Origin: Selenomonadales bacterium
Lineage (GTDB): Bacteria; Bacillota; Negativicutes; Sporomusales; UBA7701
Assembly: GCA_029976065.1 (NCBI GenBank)
Contig: JARKNV010000011.1
Location: 1 to 50,623, forward strand
DNA length: 50,623 nucleotides
Direction of reading: 5' to 3'
The notes beneath the pieces are model-generated. The model ran no database searches, was not told the DNA's origin, and worked only from the letters and a program-made list of their open reading frames with translations. Below are positions 35,127 to 43,138 of the stretch, piece by piece; the first letter of the stretch is position 1, and each line of letters opens with the position of its first letter. Position numbers and translations under genes: made by a program.

Positions 35127-37118
35127 GTGCGGTATTGGATGAGGGCAATCGGGCTGCTGGTTTGTCTGCTGCTGCTGGCCGCGCTGCCCGCGGCCGCGGG
35201 CGCGGCCGCCGACGCGCAGTACACCGCCCGGACCGAGGTCTGGAAGGACATTACCTCCGGGAAGGCGGGCAGCGCCGCCGTGGCGATCATGGACGGCGGC
35301 AAGATCGTGTATTCGGAAGGGTTCGGCATGGCCGACCGCGGGCGGAGCGTGCCGGTCGACCGGCACACGATCTTTGACATGGGCTCGGTGAGCAAGGTGT
35401 ACGTGGCGACGGCGCTCATGCTGCTGGCGGACGAGGGCAAGGTGGAGCTCGACCAGCCGGTGACAAGGTATCTGCCGGAGTTCACGATGGCGGACGAGCG
35501 TTACAAGGATATCACGGTGCGGATGACGCTCAACCACACCTCGGGGCTTCCGGGGACGACAGGGTGGAACAATTTCGGGTTCGCTTACAATAAGGAGGTT
35601 TATAAGGACACGCTGGACGCGCTGGCGCTGTCGACCCTGAAGCACCGGCCGGGGGAGATGGACCCGTACTGCAACGACGGGTTCACGCTGGCGGAGATGA
35701 TCGTTGTGCGGGTTTCGGGAATGAGCTTCCCGGATTTTCTGAGCGAGCGGCTGTTCAAGCCGCTGGGGATAAGCAACAGCGGCCCGAGTGTGGGCATGCG
35801 GCCGGAGACGAAGACAGTGAAGGCGGCGCGGTATTATCCGCCGGGGAAACTGGCGGCCGAGCCGCTTGAGGTGTTGTCCGTGCTCGGGGCGGGCGGACTG
35901 TCGGCGTCGGCCGAGGACCTGTGCCGGTTCGCGGATTCGTTCTCCGGCAAGGGGCCGCAGATTTTGTCGGCCAGGGCGCTGGCGGAGATGAAGAAGGCCC
36001 AGCCGGCGGAGTTCCACGGCAAGCTGCGGGCCGCGGACGTGAGCTGGGGGCTGGGCTGGGACGTGACCGACCATGAGCCGTACCGGGAGCAGGGCATCAA
36101 GGTGCTGGGCAAGAGCGGCGGCACCGGGACGTATACGACGATGATGTTCGCCGTGCCGGACAAGCGGATCGCGGTGGCGGTGATCATGACCGGGGGCCAG
36201 GCCGGGGCGGTTGCGATCGCCGACAAGGTGCTGGCGGCTTATCTGGCCGACAAGGGCCTGATGAAGAAGGCTGCCAGGACTGTAATGCCGCCGGTCAAGG
36301 GGCAGCCGATCCCCGCGGAGCTGAAGGCGTTCGAGGGGTATTACTACGGCGGCTCCCTGCTGAGGATGGCGTTCGATATGGAGAAGGGGACGCTGACCGT
36401 GTACCGGGTGGAGGACAAGACGGAAACGCCCCAGTTCACGGCGGCGTATAACGACGGCTATTTCCACAAGGACGGCGGGAAGGTGTATTTCGCCGCTGTC
36501 GACGGCCGGTGCTATTTCGTGAGATATGATAATACGTGGAAGGTGGACATGATCGGCGCCGAGAAGGTCGAGCCGGCGGCGCCGGCGCAACTGGCGGCGG
36601 CGGTCGACGGACAGATGTGGCTGCGGAAGAATGCGAAGGCGTTCGAGGGCACAGCGGCCTCGGCCGGCAATGTCGTGGGGTCCGGCCTGGTGCCCGCCCT
36701 GCCCGGGTATGTGGTGTTCGGCGGGCTGATGCGAATCGAGTCGCCGATTTTCGCGACGATGCCGGTCGAGTCGATGCGCGATTTGTCCGAGCTCCGCCTG
36801 GTGGACAAGGACGGGCGGCTGTGGGCCTGGTGCGGCGGGGGGCTGTTCATGCCGGCCGATATGGCGGCGACGCTGACGGGCGGCGCGGGGAGCCTCGTGA
36901 TTGGCCCGGACGGCTACAACGAGTGGCTGAAGGTGGCGGAGGACAGTGTGCTGAGTTTCGCGAAGCCGGGCAAGGGCCGGGTGCTGGTGTATGCCGCCGG
37001 GGCGGTGGTGTATGACAGCGTGACGGACAGCGGCGAGGTGTTCGCGCCCGCAGGCAGTTTCGTGATGGCGGTCGGCGAGGCCGGCGATTCGTTCACGGTG
37101 ACGGCTGCCGGCAACTGA
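35127..37118 (+). CDS. secreted serine beta-lactamase-like protein
   Basis: This 663-residue protein has a signal peptide (about residues 1-28) and a class C beta-lactamase/penicillin-binding fold at about 35-370. The catalytic triplet SVSK is at residues 87-90 (FDMGSVSKVYVATALML), the YxN motif is YCN at 181-183, and KSGG near 329 fills the third motif. The remaining 300 residues form a separate C-terminal region without an obvious family. Such proteins can be D-aminopeptidases, esterases or peptidoglycan enzymes; resistance activity cannot be assumed. GTG start with AGGAGGGG upstream. A short palindrome AAATGT/ACATTT lies upstream. The 175-base gap before it holds nothing else recognisable. 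Confidence 0.85.
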   Translation: MRYWMRAIGLLVCLLLLAALPAAAGAAADAQYTARTEVWKDITSGKAGSAAVAIMDGGKIVYSEGFGMADRGRSVPVDRHTIFDMGSVSKVYVATALMLLADEGKVELDQPVTRYLPEFTMADERYKDITVRMTLNHTSGLPGTTGWNNFGFAYNKEVYKDTLDALALSTLKHRPGEMDPYCNDGFTLAEMIVVRVSGMSFPDFLSERLFKPLGISNSGPSVGMRPETKTVKAARYYPPGKLAAEPLEVLSVLGAGGLSASAEDLCRFADSFSGKGPQILSARALAEMKKAQPAEFHGKLRAADVSWGLGWDVTDHEPYREQGIKVLGKSGGTGTYTTMMFAVPDKRIAVAVIMTGGQAGAVAIADKVLAAYLADKGLMKKAARTVMPPVKGQPIPAELKAFEGYYYGGSLLRMAFDMEKGTLTVYRVEDKTETPQFTAAYNDGYFHKDGGKVYFAAVDGRCYFVRYDNTWKVDMIGAEKVEPAAPAQLAAAVDGQMWLRKNAKAFEGTAASAGNVVGSGLVPALPGYVVFGGLMRIESPIFATMPVESMRDLSELRLVDKDGRLWAWCGGGLFMPADMAATLTGGAGSLVIGPDGYNEWLKVAEDSVLSFAKPGKGRVLVYAAGAVVYDSVTDSGEVFAPAGSFVMAVGEAGDSFTVTAAGN

Positions 37119-37141
37119 TGACTTGAAAAGCAGGCCCTGGT

Positions 37142-37255
37142 CAGGCGGAACTGGCGGTGTTCGAGGGCGCTTCCCACCAGCACCACCGGGAAAAGCCCGC
37201 CGAGTACCTGGCGGTGGTGCGCGCCTTCCTGGCGAGCGCGGAAGCCCGGAAATAG
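37142..37255 (+). pseudogene. C-terminal remnant of an alpha/beta hydrolase
   Basis: The frame reads QAELAVFEGASHQHHREKP then AEYLAVVRAFLASAEARK and a stop. The pattern F-x-G-x-SH followed by P-x-x-Y-x-x-V-V-x-x-FL is the typical end of alpha/beta hydrolases, including the catalytic-His region. Nothing upstream encodes the rest, since the beta-lactamase-like gene ends 24 bases earlier. It therefore looks like the tail of a deleted gene. Confidence 0.6.
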
Positions 37256-37267
37256 GGCGAGGACGGA

Positions 37268-37297
37268 AAAGAGCCGGACGGATGTCCGGCTCTTTTT
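37268..37297. terminator. bidirectional rho-independent terminator
   Basis: AAAGAGCCGGAC (37268-37279) pairs with GTCCGGCTC (37284-37292) and is followed by T residues. The minus strand also gives a T run, so it serves both the forward genes and the converging gene ending at 37315. Confidence 0.88.
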
Positions 37298-37314
37298 GTG
37301 TACTGTGGGCATTA

Positions 37315-37944
37315 TCACCGGCCGACGGGGAATTCGAGGAAGCCGTACACATACGGCGCCAGCTCGTACAGCTGGAAGAAGACGACGGGCCGGCCGTCGG
37401 CGGCGAGGTAGAAGTCGGGGTTGTCTGGTACGCCTTTGAACGGGGCGATGAGGGGGAGGTTGCGTTCCTTGAGCTGGGCGGTGATGGCGGCGTCGATCCG
37501 TTCGCGGCCGCCGCCGGCGTAGGGGACGAGGTCAGGCAGGCGGTATTCGCGGCCGGTGGCGAGGTCGAAGGTGAGGCCGCGCATGTAGGTCATGCCGTGG
37601 GCGCCGCCGCTGTAGACGTAGAAGGTCATGGTGAGGCTGAGCAGGCCGTCGGCGTTGTGGCGGACCTCGTATCTGGCCATGGCGGTTTCGGTGAAGGGGC
37701 CGGGGGCGCCGGTTTCGGCGGCGGCGCGGAATTCGTCGACCCGGCGGGCGATGGCGGCGTTGATGCTGTCCTGGACGGCGGCGTCGGGCATGCCGATGAC
37801 CCGCGGGTATTGGAAGTCAAGCACTCCCTGTTGGAGAGTCTGGGTGAGGACGGACACCGGCCGGGGCTGGCCGGCGGCGAGGGCCGGCGCGGCCAGCAGG
37901 AGCGGCAGGCCGAGGACAAGAAGGATTCTGGCGAGTAATTTCAC
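37315..37944 (-). CDS. secreted DUF4163/DUF3298-type protein
   Basis: This 209-residue protein has a signal peptide (residues 1-23, LLLAAPALA). An N-terminal DUF4163-like part (about 30-110, YPRVIGMPDAAVQDSINAAI) precedes a DUF3298-like part containing the hallmark YSGGAHGMTYMRGLTFDLATG. The same pair occurs in RsiV-like anti-sigma factors and PdaC-type cell-wall proteins, here without a transmembrane or sigma-binding part. The function is probably envelope related; the ligand is unknown. It stands alone in reverse orientation, with a -10-like TATACT within the 175-base gap upstream. Confidence 0.82.
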   Translation of the reverse strand: MKLLARILLVLGLPLLLAAPALAAGQPRPVSVLTQTLQQGVLDFQYPRVIGMPDAAVQDSINAAIARRVDEFRAAAETGAPGPFTETAMARYEVRHNADGLLSLTMTFYVYSGGAHGMTYMRGLTFDLATGREYRLPDLVPYAGGGRERIDAAITAQLKERNLPLIAPFKGVPDNPDFYLAADGRPVVFFQLYELAPYVYGFLEFPVGR

Positions 37945-38119
37945 CGTTTCGGCACTCCTTTCGGCGGATGGGCCGCGGCTCGGCGGCCCTCGCCTTTAGT
38001 ATACCATAGCGGCGGGGCCGCGGGAGGATTGTGGAAAGGATTGTCGAAAACGAAATAAAAGGAAACCGGGCCGGAGCGCGGAATTGGCCGGGGCGGGGCA
38101 ATCCGGAGGAGGCGAGTCG

Positions 38120-39400
38120 ATGCGGAGCCGGGACGGCGAGTTGTTCGGTCACCCCAAGGGACTGTATGTGCTGTTTTTTACCGAGATGTGGGAGCGGTTC
38201 TCATATTACGGGATGAGGGCCCTGCTGATTTACTATATGACCAAGCACCTGCTTTTTTCGCAGGGGCAGGCGTCGCAGGTCTACGGCCTATATACGGGTT
38301 TCGTTTATCTGACGCCGTTTTTCGGCGGGATGCTGGCCGACCGGGTATGGGGCCAGCGCAAGACGGTGATCGTCGGCGGGGTGCTGATGGCGATCGGCCA
38401 TTTCCTGATGGCGTTCGAGCCGCTTTTCTACCCGGCGCTGGTGTTCCTGGTGCTCGGCAACGGGGCGTTCAAGCCGAACATTTCGACCCAGGTGGGCAAC
38501 CTGTACCCGCCGGGAGACGCCCGCCGCGACCGGGCCTTCAATATTTTCTACGTCGGCATCAACCTGGGGGCGTTCCTGTCGCCGCTGGTGTGCGGGACGC
38601 TGGGCGAGGTGTACGGCTGGCACTGGGGCTTCGGCTTCGCCGGGGTGGGCATGGTGGCCGGCCTGCTTCTGTATATCTGGGGACAACGGTACCTAGCTCC
38701 GGAAGCCGGGGTTTGCCGGCCGGCGGCCGAATGCCCGCCAAGCGGCGCCCTGACTGCCGACGAGCGGGGGCGGGTGTGGCTGCTGATCGTGATGTGTCTG
38801 TTCAGCGCCGTTTTCTATATGGCATACGAGCAGCAGGGCAACACGATGGCGCTGTGGTACGACGAGGATACCGACCGCCGCCTCTTCGGCTGGGAGATGC
38901 CGGCCACCTGGTTCCAGTCGTTTAACCCGATGTTCATTTTCCTGCTGACGCCGCTGGTGACGTCGCTGTGGTCCTGGCAGGCGAGGCGCGGGCGCGAGCC
39001 GGACGCGATCGTGAAGATGGCGATCGGCTGCGGGCTGCTGGGACTGTCGTTCCTGGTGCTCATGCCGGCCGCGGCGTTGTATGACATGGACGGCACGCCG
39101 GTGAACATGCTGTGGACGATCGCCAATATCTTTATCCTCACCGTCGGCGAGCTGTATCTGTCGCCGGTCGGGCTGTCGCTGTTCACGAAGCTGTCGCCGG
39201 CCCGCATGGTGTCGATGATGATGGGAGTGTGGTTCATGTCGTCGTTCGCCGGCAATTTCCTGGCCGGATATATAGGCACGTACTGGGACGTGCTGCCGAA
39301 GGACAAGTTCTTCCTGCTGCTGGCGGTGATTTCCTTCGCGGCCGGCGCCGGCATTCTCGCCTACCGGCGGCTGGCTGGCGCCGCCGCCCGCTGCGCGTGA
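38120..39400 (+). CDS. POT/PTR2-family proton-dependent peptide transporter
   Basis: This 426-residue membrane protein carries the proton-coupling ExxER motif in FTEMWERFSYYGMRALL (about residues 20-36). The second POT signature FNIFYVGINLGAFLSPLVCG follows, and about 12 or more hydrophobic segments span the chain. It should import di- and tripeptides, fitting an amino-acid fermenter. It is slightly shorter than many bacterial homologues. The start was chosen at ATG 38120 with GGAGGAGGCG upstream; the frame is open earlier. A terminator follows, so it is a single-gene unit. Confidence 0.92.
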   Translation: MRSRDGELFGHPKGLYVLFFTEMWERFSYYGMRALLIYYMTKHLLFSQGQASQVYGLYTGFVYLTPFFGGMLADRVWGQRKTVIVGGVLMAIGHFLMAFEPLFYPALVFLVLGNGAFKPNISTQVGNLYPPGDARRDRAFNIFYVGINLGAFLSPLVCGTLGEVYGWHWGFGFAGVGMVAGLLLYIWGQRYLAPEAGVCRPAAECPPSGALTADERGRVWLLIVMCLFSAVFYMAYEQQGNTMALWYDEDTDRRLFGWEMPATWFQSFNPMFIFLLTPLVTSLWSWQARRGREPDAIVKMAIGCGLLGLSFLVLMPAAALYDMDGTPVNMLWTIANIFILTVGELYLSPVGLSLFTKLSPARMVSMMMGVWFMSSFAGNFLAGYIGTYWDVLPKDKFFLLLAVISFAAGAGILAYRRLAGAAARCA

Positions 39401-39413
39401 GAACGGGAGGCAG

Positions 39414-39439
39414 GGCTCCGGATAAGCCGGAGCCTTTTT
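39414..39439 (+). terminator. rho-independent terminator
   Basis: GGCTCCGG (39414-39421) pairs with CCGGAGCC (39427-39434), followed by five T residues. Confidence 0.88.
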
Positions 39440-39543
39440 CTGTTGCCTTGCCGGGAAGAAAAATTTGCGGCAGGAATATGGCGGCGACGGCGAGAAATGA
39501 ATGGCACCGATGCAAGGATATTTTACGGCGGGGAGGGCGGATT

Positions 39544-40380
39544 TTGAGCAAGTATAGTATCGAGGAGCTTGCCGGCATGGCAAGAGAGGTGCGGGCCGAT
39601 ATCGTCAGGATGACGGCGGCGGCGGGCTCGGGGCATCCGGGCGGCAGCCTGTCGGCGGTGGAGCTGATGACGGCGCTGTATTTCGGGGTGATGAACCACC
39701 GGCCGGCGGAGCCGAAGTGGCCGGACCGGGACAGGTTCATCCTGTCGAAGGGGCACGCCTGCCCGCTGCTTTATTCGCTGCTGGCCCGCAGCGGCTATTT
39801 GCCGGTGGCCGAGCTGACGTCGCTCAGGAAGTTCGGCAGCTGTCTGCAGGGGCACCCTAGCTGCCTGGCGCTGCCGGCCCTGGAGGTGTCGAGCGGGTCG
39901 CTGGGGCAGGGGCTGTCGATCGCCAACGGCCTGGCGCTGGCGGCGAAGCTGAACGGGAAAGGGTTCAGGGTGTATGGCCTGCTGGGCGACGGCGAGCTGC
40001 AGGAGGGTCAGGTGTGGGAGGCGGCGATGTCGGCCGCCCACTATAAGCTGGACAATGTGTGCGCACTGGTCGATTACAACGGCCTGCAGATCGACGGCGA
40101 CGTGGAGAAGGTGATGGGCCTGGCGCCGCTGGCCGACAAGTGGCGGGCGTTCAACTGGCACGTGGCGGAGATCGACGGCCACGATTTCGCCCAGGTGCTG
40201 GCGGCTTACGAGGAGGCGGCGCGGACGAAGGGCCGGCCGACGGTCATCATCGCCAGGACGGTGAAGGGCAAGGGCGTGTCGTTCATGGAGAACGCGGCCG
40301 GCTGGCACGGCAAGGCGCCGAACGCGGACGAGCTCGCGCGGGCGCTGGCGGAAATCGGCGGGAAGGGGCTGGGACAATGA
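39544..40380 (+). CDS. transketolase, N-terminal (TPP-binding) subunit
   Basis: This 278-residue protein corresponds to the pyrophosphate domain of transketolase. It has GSGHPGGSLSAVELMTALYF, DRFILSKGHACPLLYSLLA, and the thiamine diphosphate motif GDGELQEGQVWEAAM. Split transketolases are common in Firmicutes and archaea and form a tetramer with the second subunit. They interconvert pentose, triose and hexose phosphates. The start is TTG at 39544 with GGGGAGGGCGG upstream; the frame is open much further upstream, through the transporter gene. The stop overlaps the next start (ATGA). Confidence 0.92.
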   Translation: MSKYSIEELAGMAREVRADIVRMTAAAGSGHPGGSLSAVELMTALYFGVMNHRPAEPKWPDRDRFILSKGHACPLLYSLLARSGYLPVAELTSLRKFGSCLQGHPSCLALPALEVSSGSLGQGLSIANGLALAAKLNGKGFRVYGLLGDGELQEGQVWEAAMSAAHYKLDNVCALVDYNGLQIDGDVEKVMGLAPLADKWRAFNWHVAEIDGHDFAQVLAAYEEAARTKGRPTVIIARTVKGKGVSFMENAAGWHGKAPNADELARALAEIGGKGLGQ

Positions 40381-41324
40381 GCGACAAGATGCTGCCGACC
40401 AGGGACGGCTACGGCCACGGGCTGCTGGCGCTGGGGGCGTCGAACCCGGATGTGGTGGTGCTGGACGCCGACCTGGCGAAGTCGACCCGCTCGGACTGGT
40501 TCGCCGCCAAGTACCCGGAGCGGTTTTTCGACATGGGGATCGCCGAGCAGGATATGGTCGGCACGGCCGCCGGGCTGGCGCTGGGCGGGAAGATCCCGTT
40601 CGCGACGACGTATGGCGTGTTTCTGGCCGGCCGGGCCTGGGACCAGATCAGGACGACGGTGTGCTACGCCGATCTCAACGTGAAGATTGCCGGCAACCAC
40701 GGCGGCATTTCAGTGGGGGCCGACGGGGCGACCCACCAGGCGCTGGAGGATATCGCCCTGATGCGGGTGCTGCCGAGGATGACGGTGATCGTGCCGTGCG
40801 ACGCGGTCGAGGCGAAGAAGGCGACGGTGGCCGCGGCGGCGATGCACGGACCGTGCTTCCTGCGCTTCGCCCGCGAGGCGACGCCGGTGTTCACGGCCGA
40901 GGAGGACGGGTTCGAGATCGGCAAGGCGGTGACGCTCCGCGATGGGACGGACGCGACGATCATCGCCTGCGGGCCGATCGTGTACGAGGCGCTGCTGGCC
41001 CATGACGCGCTGCGGGCCAAGGGCATCAGCGCGCGGGTTATCAACATGCATACGGTGAAGCCGCTGGACGAGGCGGCGGTGCTGAAGGCCGCCGCCGAGA
41101 CGGGGGCGGTCGTGACCGCCGAGGAGCACCAGATATGCGGCGGGCTGGGCGGCGCGGTGGCCGAGGCGCTGGTGCGGACCGCGCCGGTGCCGGTGGCGAT
41201 GGTGGGGGTGCGCGATTCGTTCGGCGAGTCGGGCACGCCCGAGGAGTTGGCGGTCCGCTACGGGCTGACGGCCAGGGATATCGCCGCCGCCGTGACCGAG
41301 GTGCTGGCCCGCAAGCGAGGCTAG
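40377..41324 (+). CDS. transketolase, C-terminal subunit
   Basis: This 315-residue protein holds the pyrimidine-binding domain (VVVLDADLAKSTRSDWFAAK, FFDMGIAEQDMVGTAAGLAL with the glutamate that activates TPP) and the transketolase C-terminal domain (VVTAEEHQICGGLGGAVAEAL). It is translationally coupled to the N-terminal subunit by a 4-base overlap. The pair lacks neighbours that would point to a specialised role; ordinary non-oxidative pentose phosphate metabolism is the simplest reading. Confidence 0.92.
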   Translation: MSDKMLPTRDGYGHGLLALGASNPDVVVLDADLAKSTRSDWFAAKYPERFFDMGIAEQDMVGTAAGLALGGKIPFATTYGVFLAGRAWDQIRTTVCYADLNVKIAGNHGGISVGADGATHQALEDIALMRVLPRMTVIVPCDAVEAKKATVAAAAMHGPCFLRFAREATPVFTAEEDGFEIGKAVTLRDGTDATIIACGPIVYEALLAHDALRAKGISARVINMHTVKPLDEAAVLKAAAETGAVVTAEEHQICGGLGGAVAEALVRTAPVPVAMVGVRDSFGESGTPEELAVRYGLTARDIAAAVTEVLARKRG

Positions 41325-41406
41325 GGCACGGGCAGCTGCGCCCCGGCACAGCGGTGACATAACTGCCGCCCGGGGAGGTGTCCTCCCGCGGTTTCGCCAT
41401 ATAAAA

Positions 41407-41445
41407 AAATCAGGCTCTCAATTCAAGGAGAGCCTGATTTTTTTT
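41407..41445. terminator. bidirectional rho-independent terminator
   Basis: AAATCAGGCTCTC (41407-41419) pairs with GAGAGCCTGATTT (41428-41440), flanked by an A run on the left and a T run on the right. It can therefore end both the transketolase transcript and the converging minus-strand pair. Confidence 0.9.
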
Positions 41446-41446
41446 A

Positions 41447-41815
41447 TTAGTCCGCCTTTCGCCGGTCGCGCCAGACGCGATCGCTGATTGCCGCCGCGAC
41501 AAGCGGATATAGATATATGGCATTCCAGGTGATGAAGTCCCTGAGATCGACCACCACAACAATGAAGGCGATCGCCGCGGCCAACGCGGCCGCGCCCCTC
41601 ACGGCGATCGCGGACGCCGCAAAACCGCGGGGCACATCGGTTGCCGCGAGGGCAACGGGTATTCCGAGACCGGCGGTCAGAACGAAGTACCACAGCAGCT
41701 CTCCAAGCCCGCCGGGCTGCATGATAAAGTGCGCGACAAGGCATACGGCATAGGCAACCGCCACGCGCCCAGCTAAATAAGCGATGTCGGGGTATTTGTC
41801 AGGCGATTTGACCAA
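41447..41815 (-). CDS. small integral membrane protein
   Basis: This 122-residue protein has about four hydrophobic helices (VAVAYAVCLVAHFIM, LWYFVLTAGLGIPVALAAT, AALAAAIAFIVVVVDL, IYLYPLVAAAI) and a charged C-terminus (DRVWRDRRKAD). TTG at 41815 is the likely start, because AGGAGG lies 7 bases upstream. A longer open frame extends to 42238 but runs antisense-frame through the FmdB gene and is not protein-like there. I do not recognise a family. It is co-oriented with, and 44 bases downstream of, the FmdB gene. Confidence 0.65.
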   Translation of the reverse strand: MVKSPDKYPDIAYLAGRVAVAYAVCLVAHFIMQPGGLGELLWYFVLTAGLGIPVALAATDVPRGFAASAIAVRGAAALAAAIAFIVVVVDLRDFITWNAIYLYPLVAAAISDRVWRDRRKAD

Positions 41816-41859
41816 GCCGCTACCTCCTGCTTTTTGGCCCGACTCGCAGGCTCTTGTTT

Positions 41860-42087
41860 TCAGTGGCACCCGCCGCAGCAACCGCCGCAGGGCCCCTGCT
41901 GGCCGGGCATGGCGCAGGCCGGCGCGGCTCCCTTCGTCATTTGGGCCGGCGAGGGCACGGACAGCTTTTTCGCCAGGGCATCCTGGCCACAGGCGGGACA
42001 GGGGACGCCGGCGTTTTCGGCGCCCATTTTCTGCAGCAGTTCCACCGTTTTGCCGCATTGTTTGCAGGCATATTCGTAGATGGGCAT
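41860..42087 (-). CDS. FmdB-family zinc ribbon protein
   Basis: This 75-residue protein begins MPIYEYACKQCGKTVELLQK and carries a second pair CPACG, giving the CxxC-CxxC zinc ribbon of the FmdB regulatory family. A Cys-rich tail (CGGCCGGCH) follows. In some organisms FmdB proteins are linked to formamidase or amidase expression; here the role is unknown. The start has AGGAGAG upstream. It probably shares a transcript with the small membrane protein. Confidence 0.88.
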   Translation of the reverse strand: MPIYEYACKQCGKTVELLQKMGAENAGVPCPACGQDALAKKLSVPSPAQMTKGAAPACAMPGQQGPCGGCCGGCH

Positions 42088-42194
42088 CGAGTATCTCTCC
42101 TATTCCGGTTTGGGCAATCACTTTCGATGATATAGATTCCACCCCGGAAGGATTATTCCTGTTTTGCGGCGGGGGCAGGGGCGGGATAAACTGA

Positions 42195-42224
42195 TTGACA
42201 GGGAAAAGCGCGCGGCGGTACAAT
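42195..42224 (+). promoter_or_regulatory. sigma-A promoter of the 2-oxoacid oxidoreductase operon
   Basis: A perfect TTGACA (42195-42200) and TACAAT (42219-42224) are separated by 18 bases, 62 bases before the first ATG of the operon. Confidence 0.75.
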
Positions 42225-42285
42225 TTAAATGAAAGCACTTTTCACATCGTGGAAATGATCGTTGCGCAAGGAAAGAGGGGAGAAG

Positions 42286-42837
42286 ATGAAGGAGATCAGA
42301 TGGCACGGCCGCGGCGGGCAGGGCGGTTTTACGGCCGCGCGCCTGCTGGGGATGGCCGCTTCCCTGTCCGCGGAGTATTATGTCCAGGCTTTTCCGTCGT
42401 TCGGGCCCGAACGGCGCGGCGCCCCGGTGCTGGCGTTCACCCGCATCGATACCGCGCCGATCCACGATCACAGCAAGGTGTACGGCTGCGATTTCGTGGT
42501 GGTGCTGGACGAAAGTCTGCTGGAGGTCGTGGACGTGTTCGAGGGCCTGAAACCAGGGGGCGAGGTGCTGATCAATTCGGCCCGCGGCGACAGGGCGTTT
42601 TCGGCCGGCGGCCGGCGGGTACATACGATTGATGCGACGGGAATCGCGCTGGCTCTCCTGGGGCAGCCGGTGACGAGCACGCCGATGTTCGGGGCGTTCG
42701 TGGGCGCGACCGGGCTGGTGGCGCTGCCGGCGGCGCTGGCGGCCGTCGACCAGATGCTGCCGCCCGACAGCCGGGCCAGGAACCGCGAGGTCGTGGAGTG
42801 GGCCTATAACGAGCTCAGGAGGAAGATCGATGCCTAA
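42286..42837 (+). CDS. 2-oxoacid:ferredoxin oxidoreductase, gamma subunit
   Basis: This 183-residue gamma subunit has the signature RWHGRGGQGGFTAARLLG at the N-terminus and FPSFGPERRGAPVLAFTRI. The gamma-delta-alpha-beta gene order is that of four-subunit pyruvate or 2-ketoisovalerate ferredoxin oxidoreductases. The operon oxidises a 2-oxoacid with CoA to acyl-CoA, CO2 and reduced ferredoxin. ATG 42286 was chosen with AGAGGGG upstream; a TTG at 42262 is the only alternative. It overlaps the delta gene by 8 bases. Confidence 0.9.
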   Translation: MKEIRWHGRGGQGGFTAARLLGMAASLSAEYYVQAFPSFGPERRGAPVLAFTRIDTAPIHDHSKVYGCDFVVVLDESLLEVVDVFEGLKPGGEVLINSARGDRAFSAGGRRVHTIDATGIALALLGQPVTSTPMFGAFVGATGLVALPAALAAVDQMLPPDSRARNREVVEWAYNELRRKIDA

Positions 42838-43138
42838 GCCGACAGTGATGCCGTTTCAGTTTCCGCGGACGCGGGAGGAGATGCCCCATGGGCCGTACGC
42901 CAAGGCGGCGGTGCTCGTGGAGACCAACGCCGGCTGGCGGGTCTTCCGCCCGGTGATCGCGGCCGCCAAATGCCGCAAGTGCATGCAGTGCTGGCTGATC
43001 TGCCCCGACGGTGCGATCGACTGCACGGGGGAAAGCTACGCCATCGACTACAATTTCTGCAAGGGCTGCGGCCTGTGCGCCAGCGAGTGCCCGGCGAAGG
43101 CGATCACGATGGTCAAGGAGGGCGGCAAGGATGAGTAG
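42830..43138 (+). CDS. 2-oxoacid:ferredoxin oxidoreductase, delta (ferredoxin) subunit
   Basis: This 102-residue protein has two [4Fe-4S] motifs, CRKCMQCWLICPDG and CKGCGLCASECPAKA, which carry electrons from the TPP site to external ferredoxin. It overlaps both neighbours by 8 bases, so the four subunits are tightly coupled. Confidence 0.93.
   Translation: MPKPTVMPFQFPRTREEMPHGPYAKAAVLVETNAGWRVFRPVIAAAKCRKCMQCWLICPDGAIDCTGESYAIDYNFCKGCGLCASECPAKAITMVKEGGKDE

Noticed and set aside
42118..42285. Search for a CRISPR array, tRNA, rRNA or insertion sequence here and across the window
   Set aside because: No regularly spaced short repeats, no tRNA-like cloverleaf, no rRNA sequence and no transposase frame were seen anywhere in the window.
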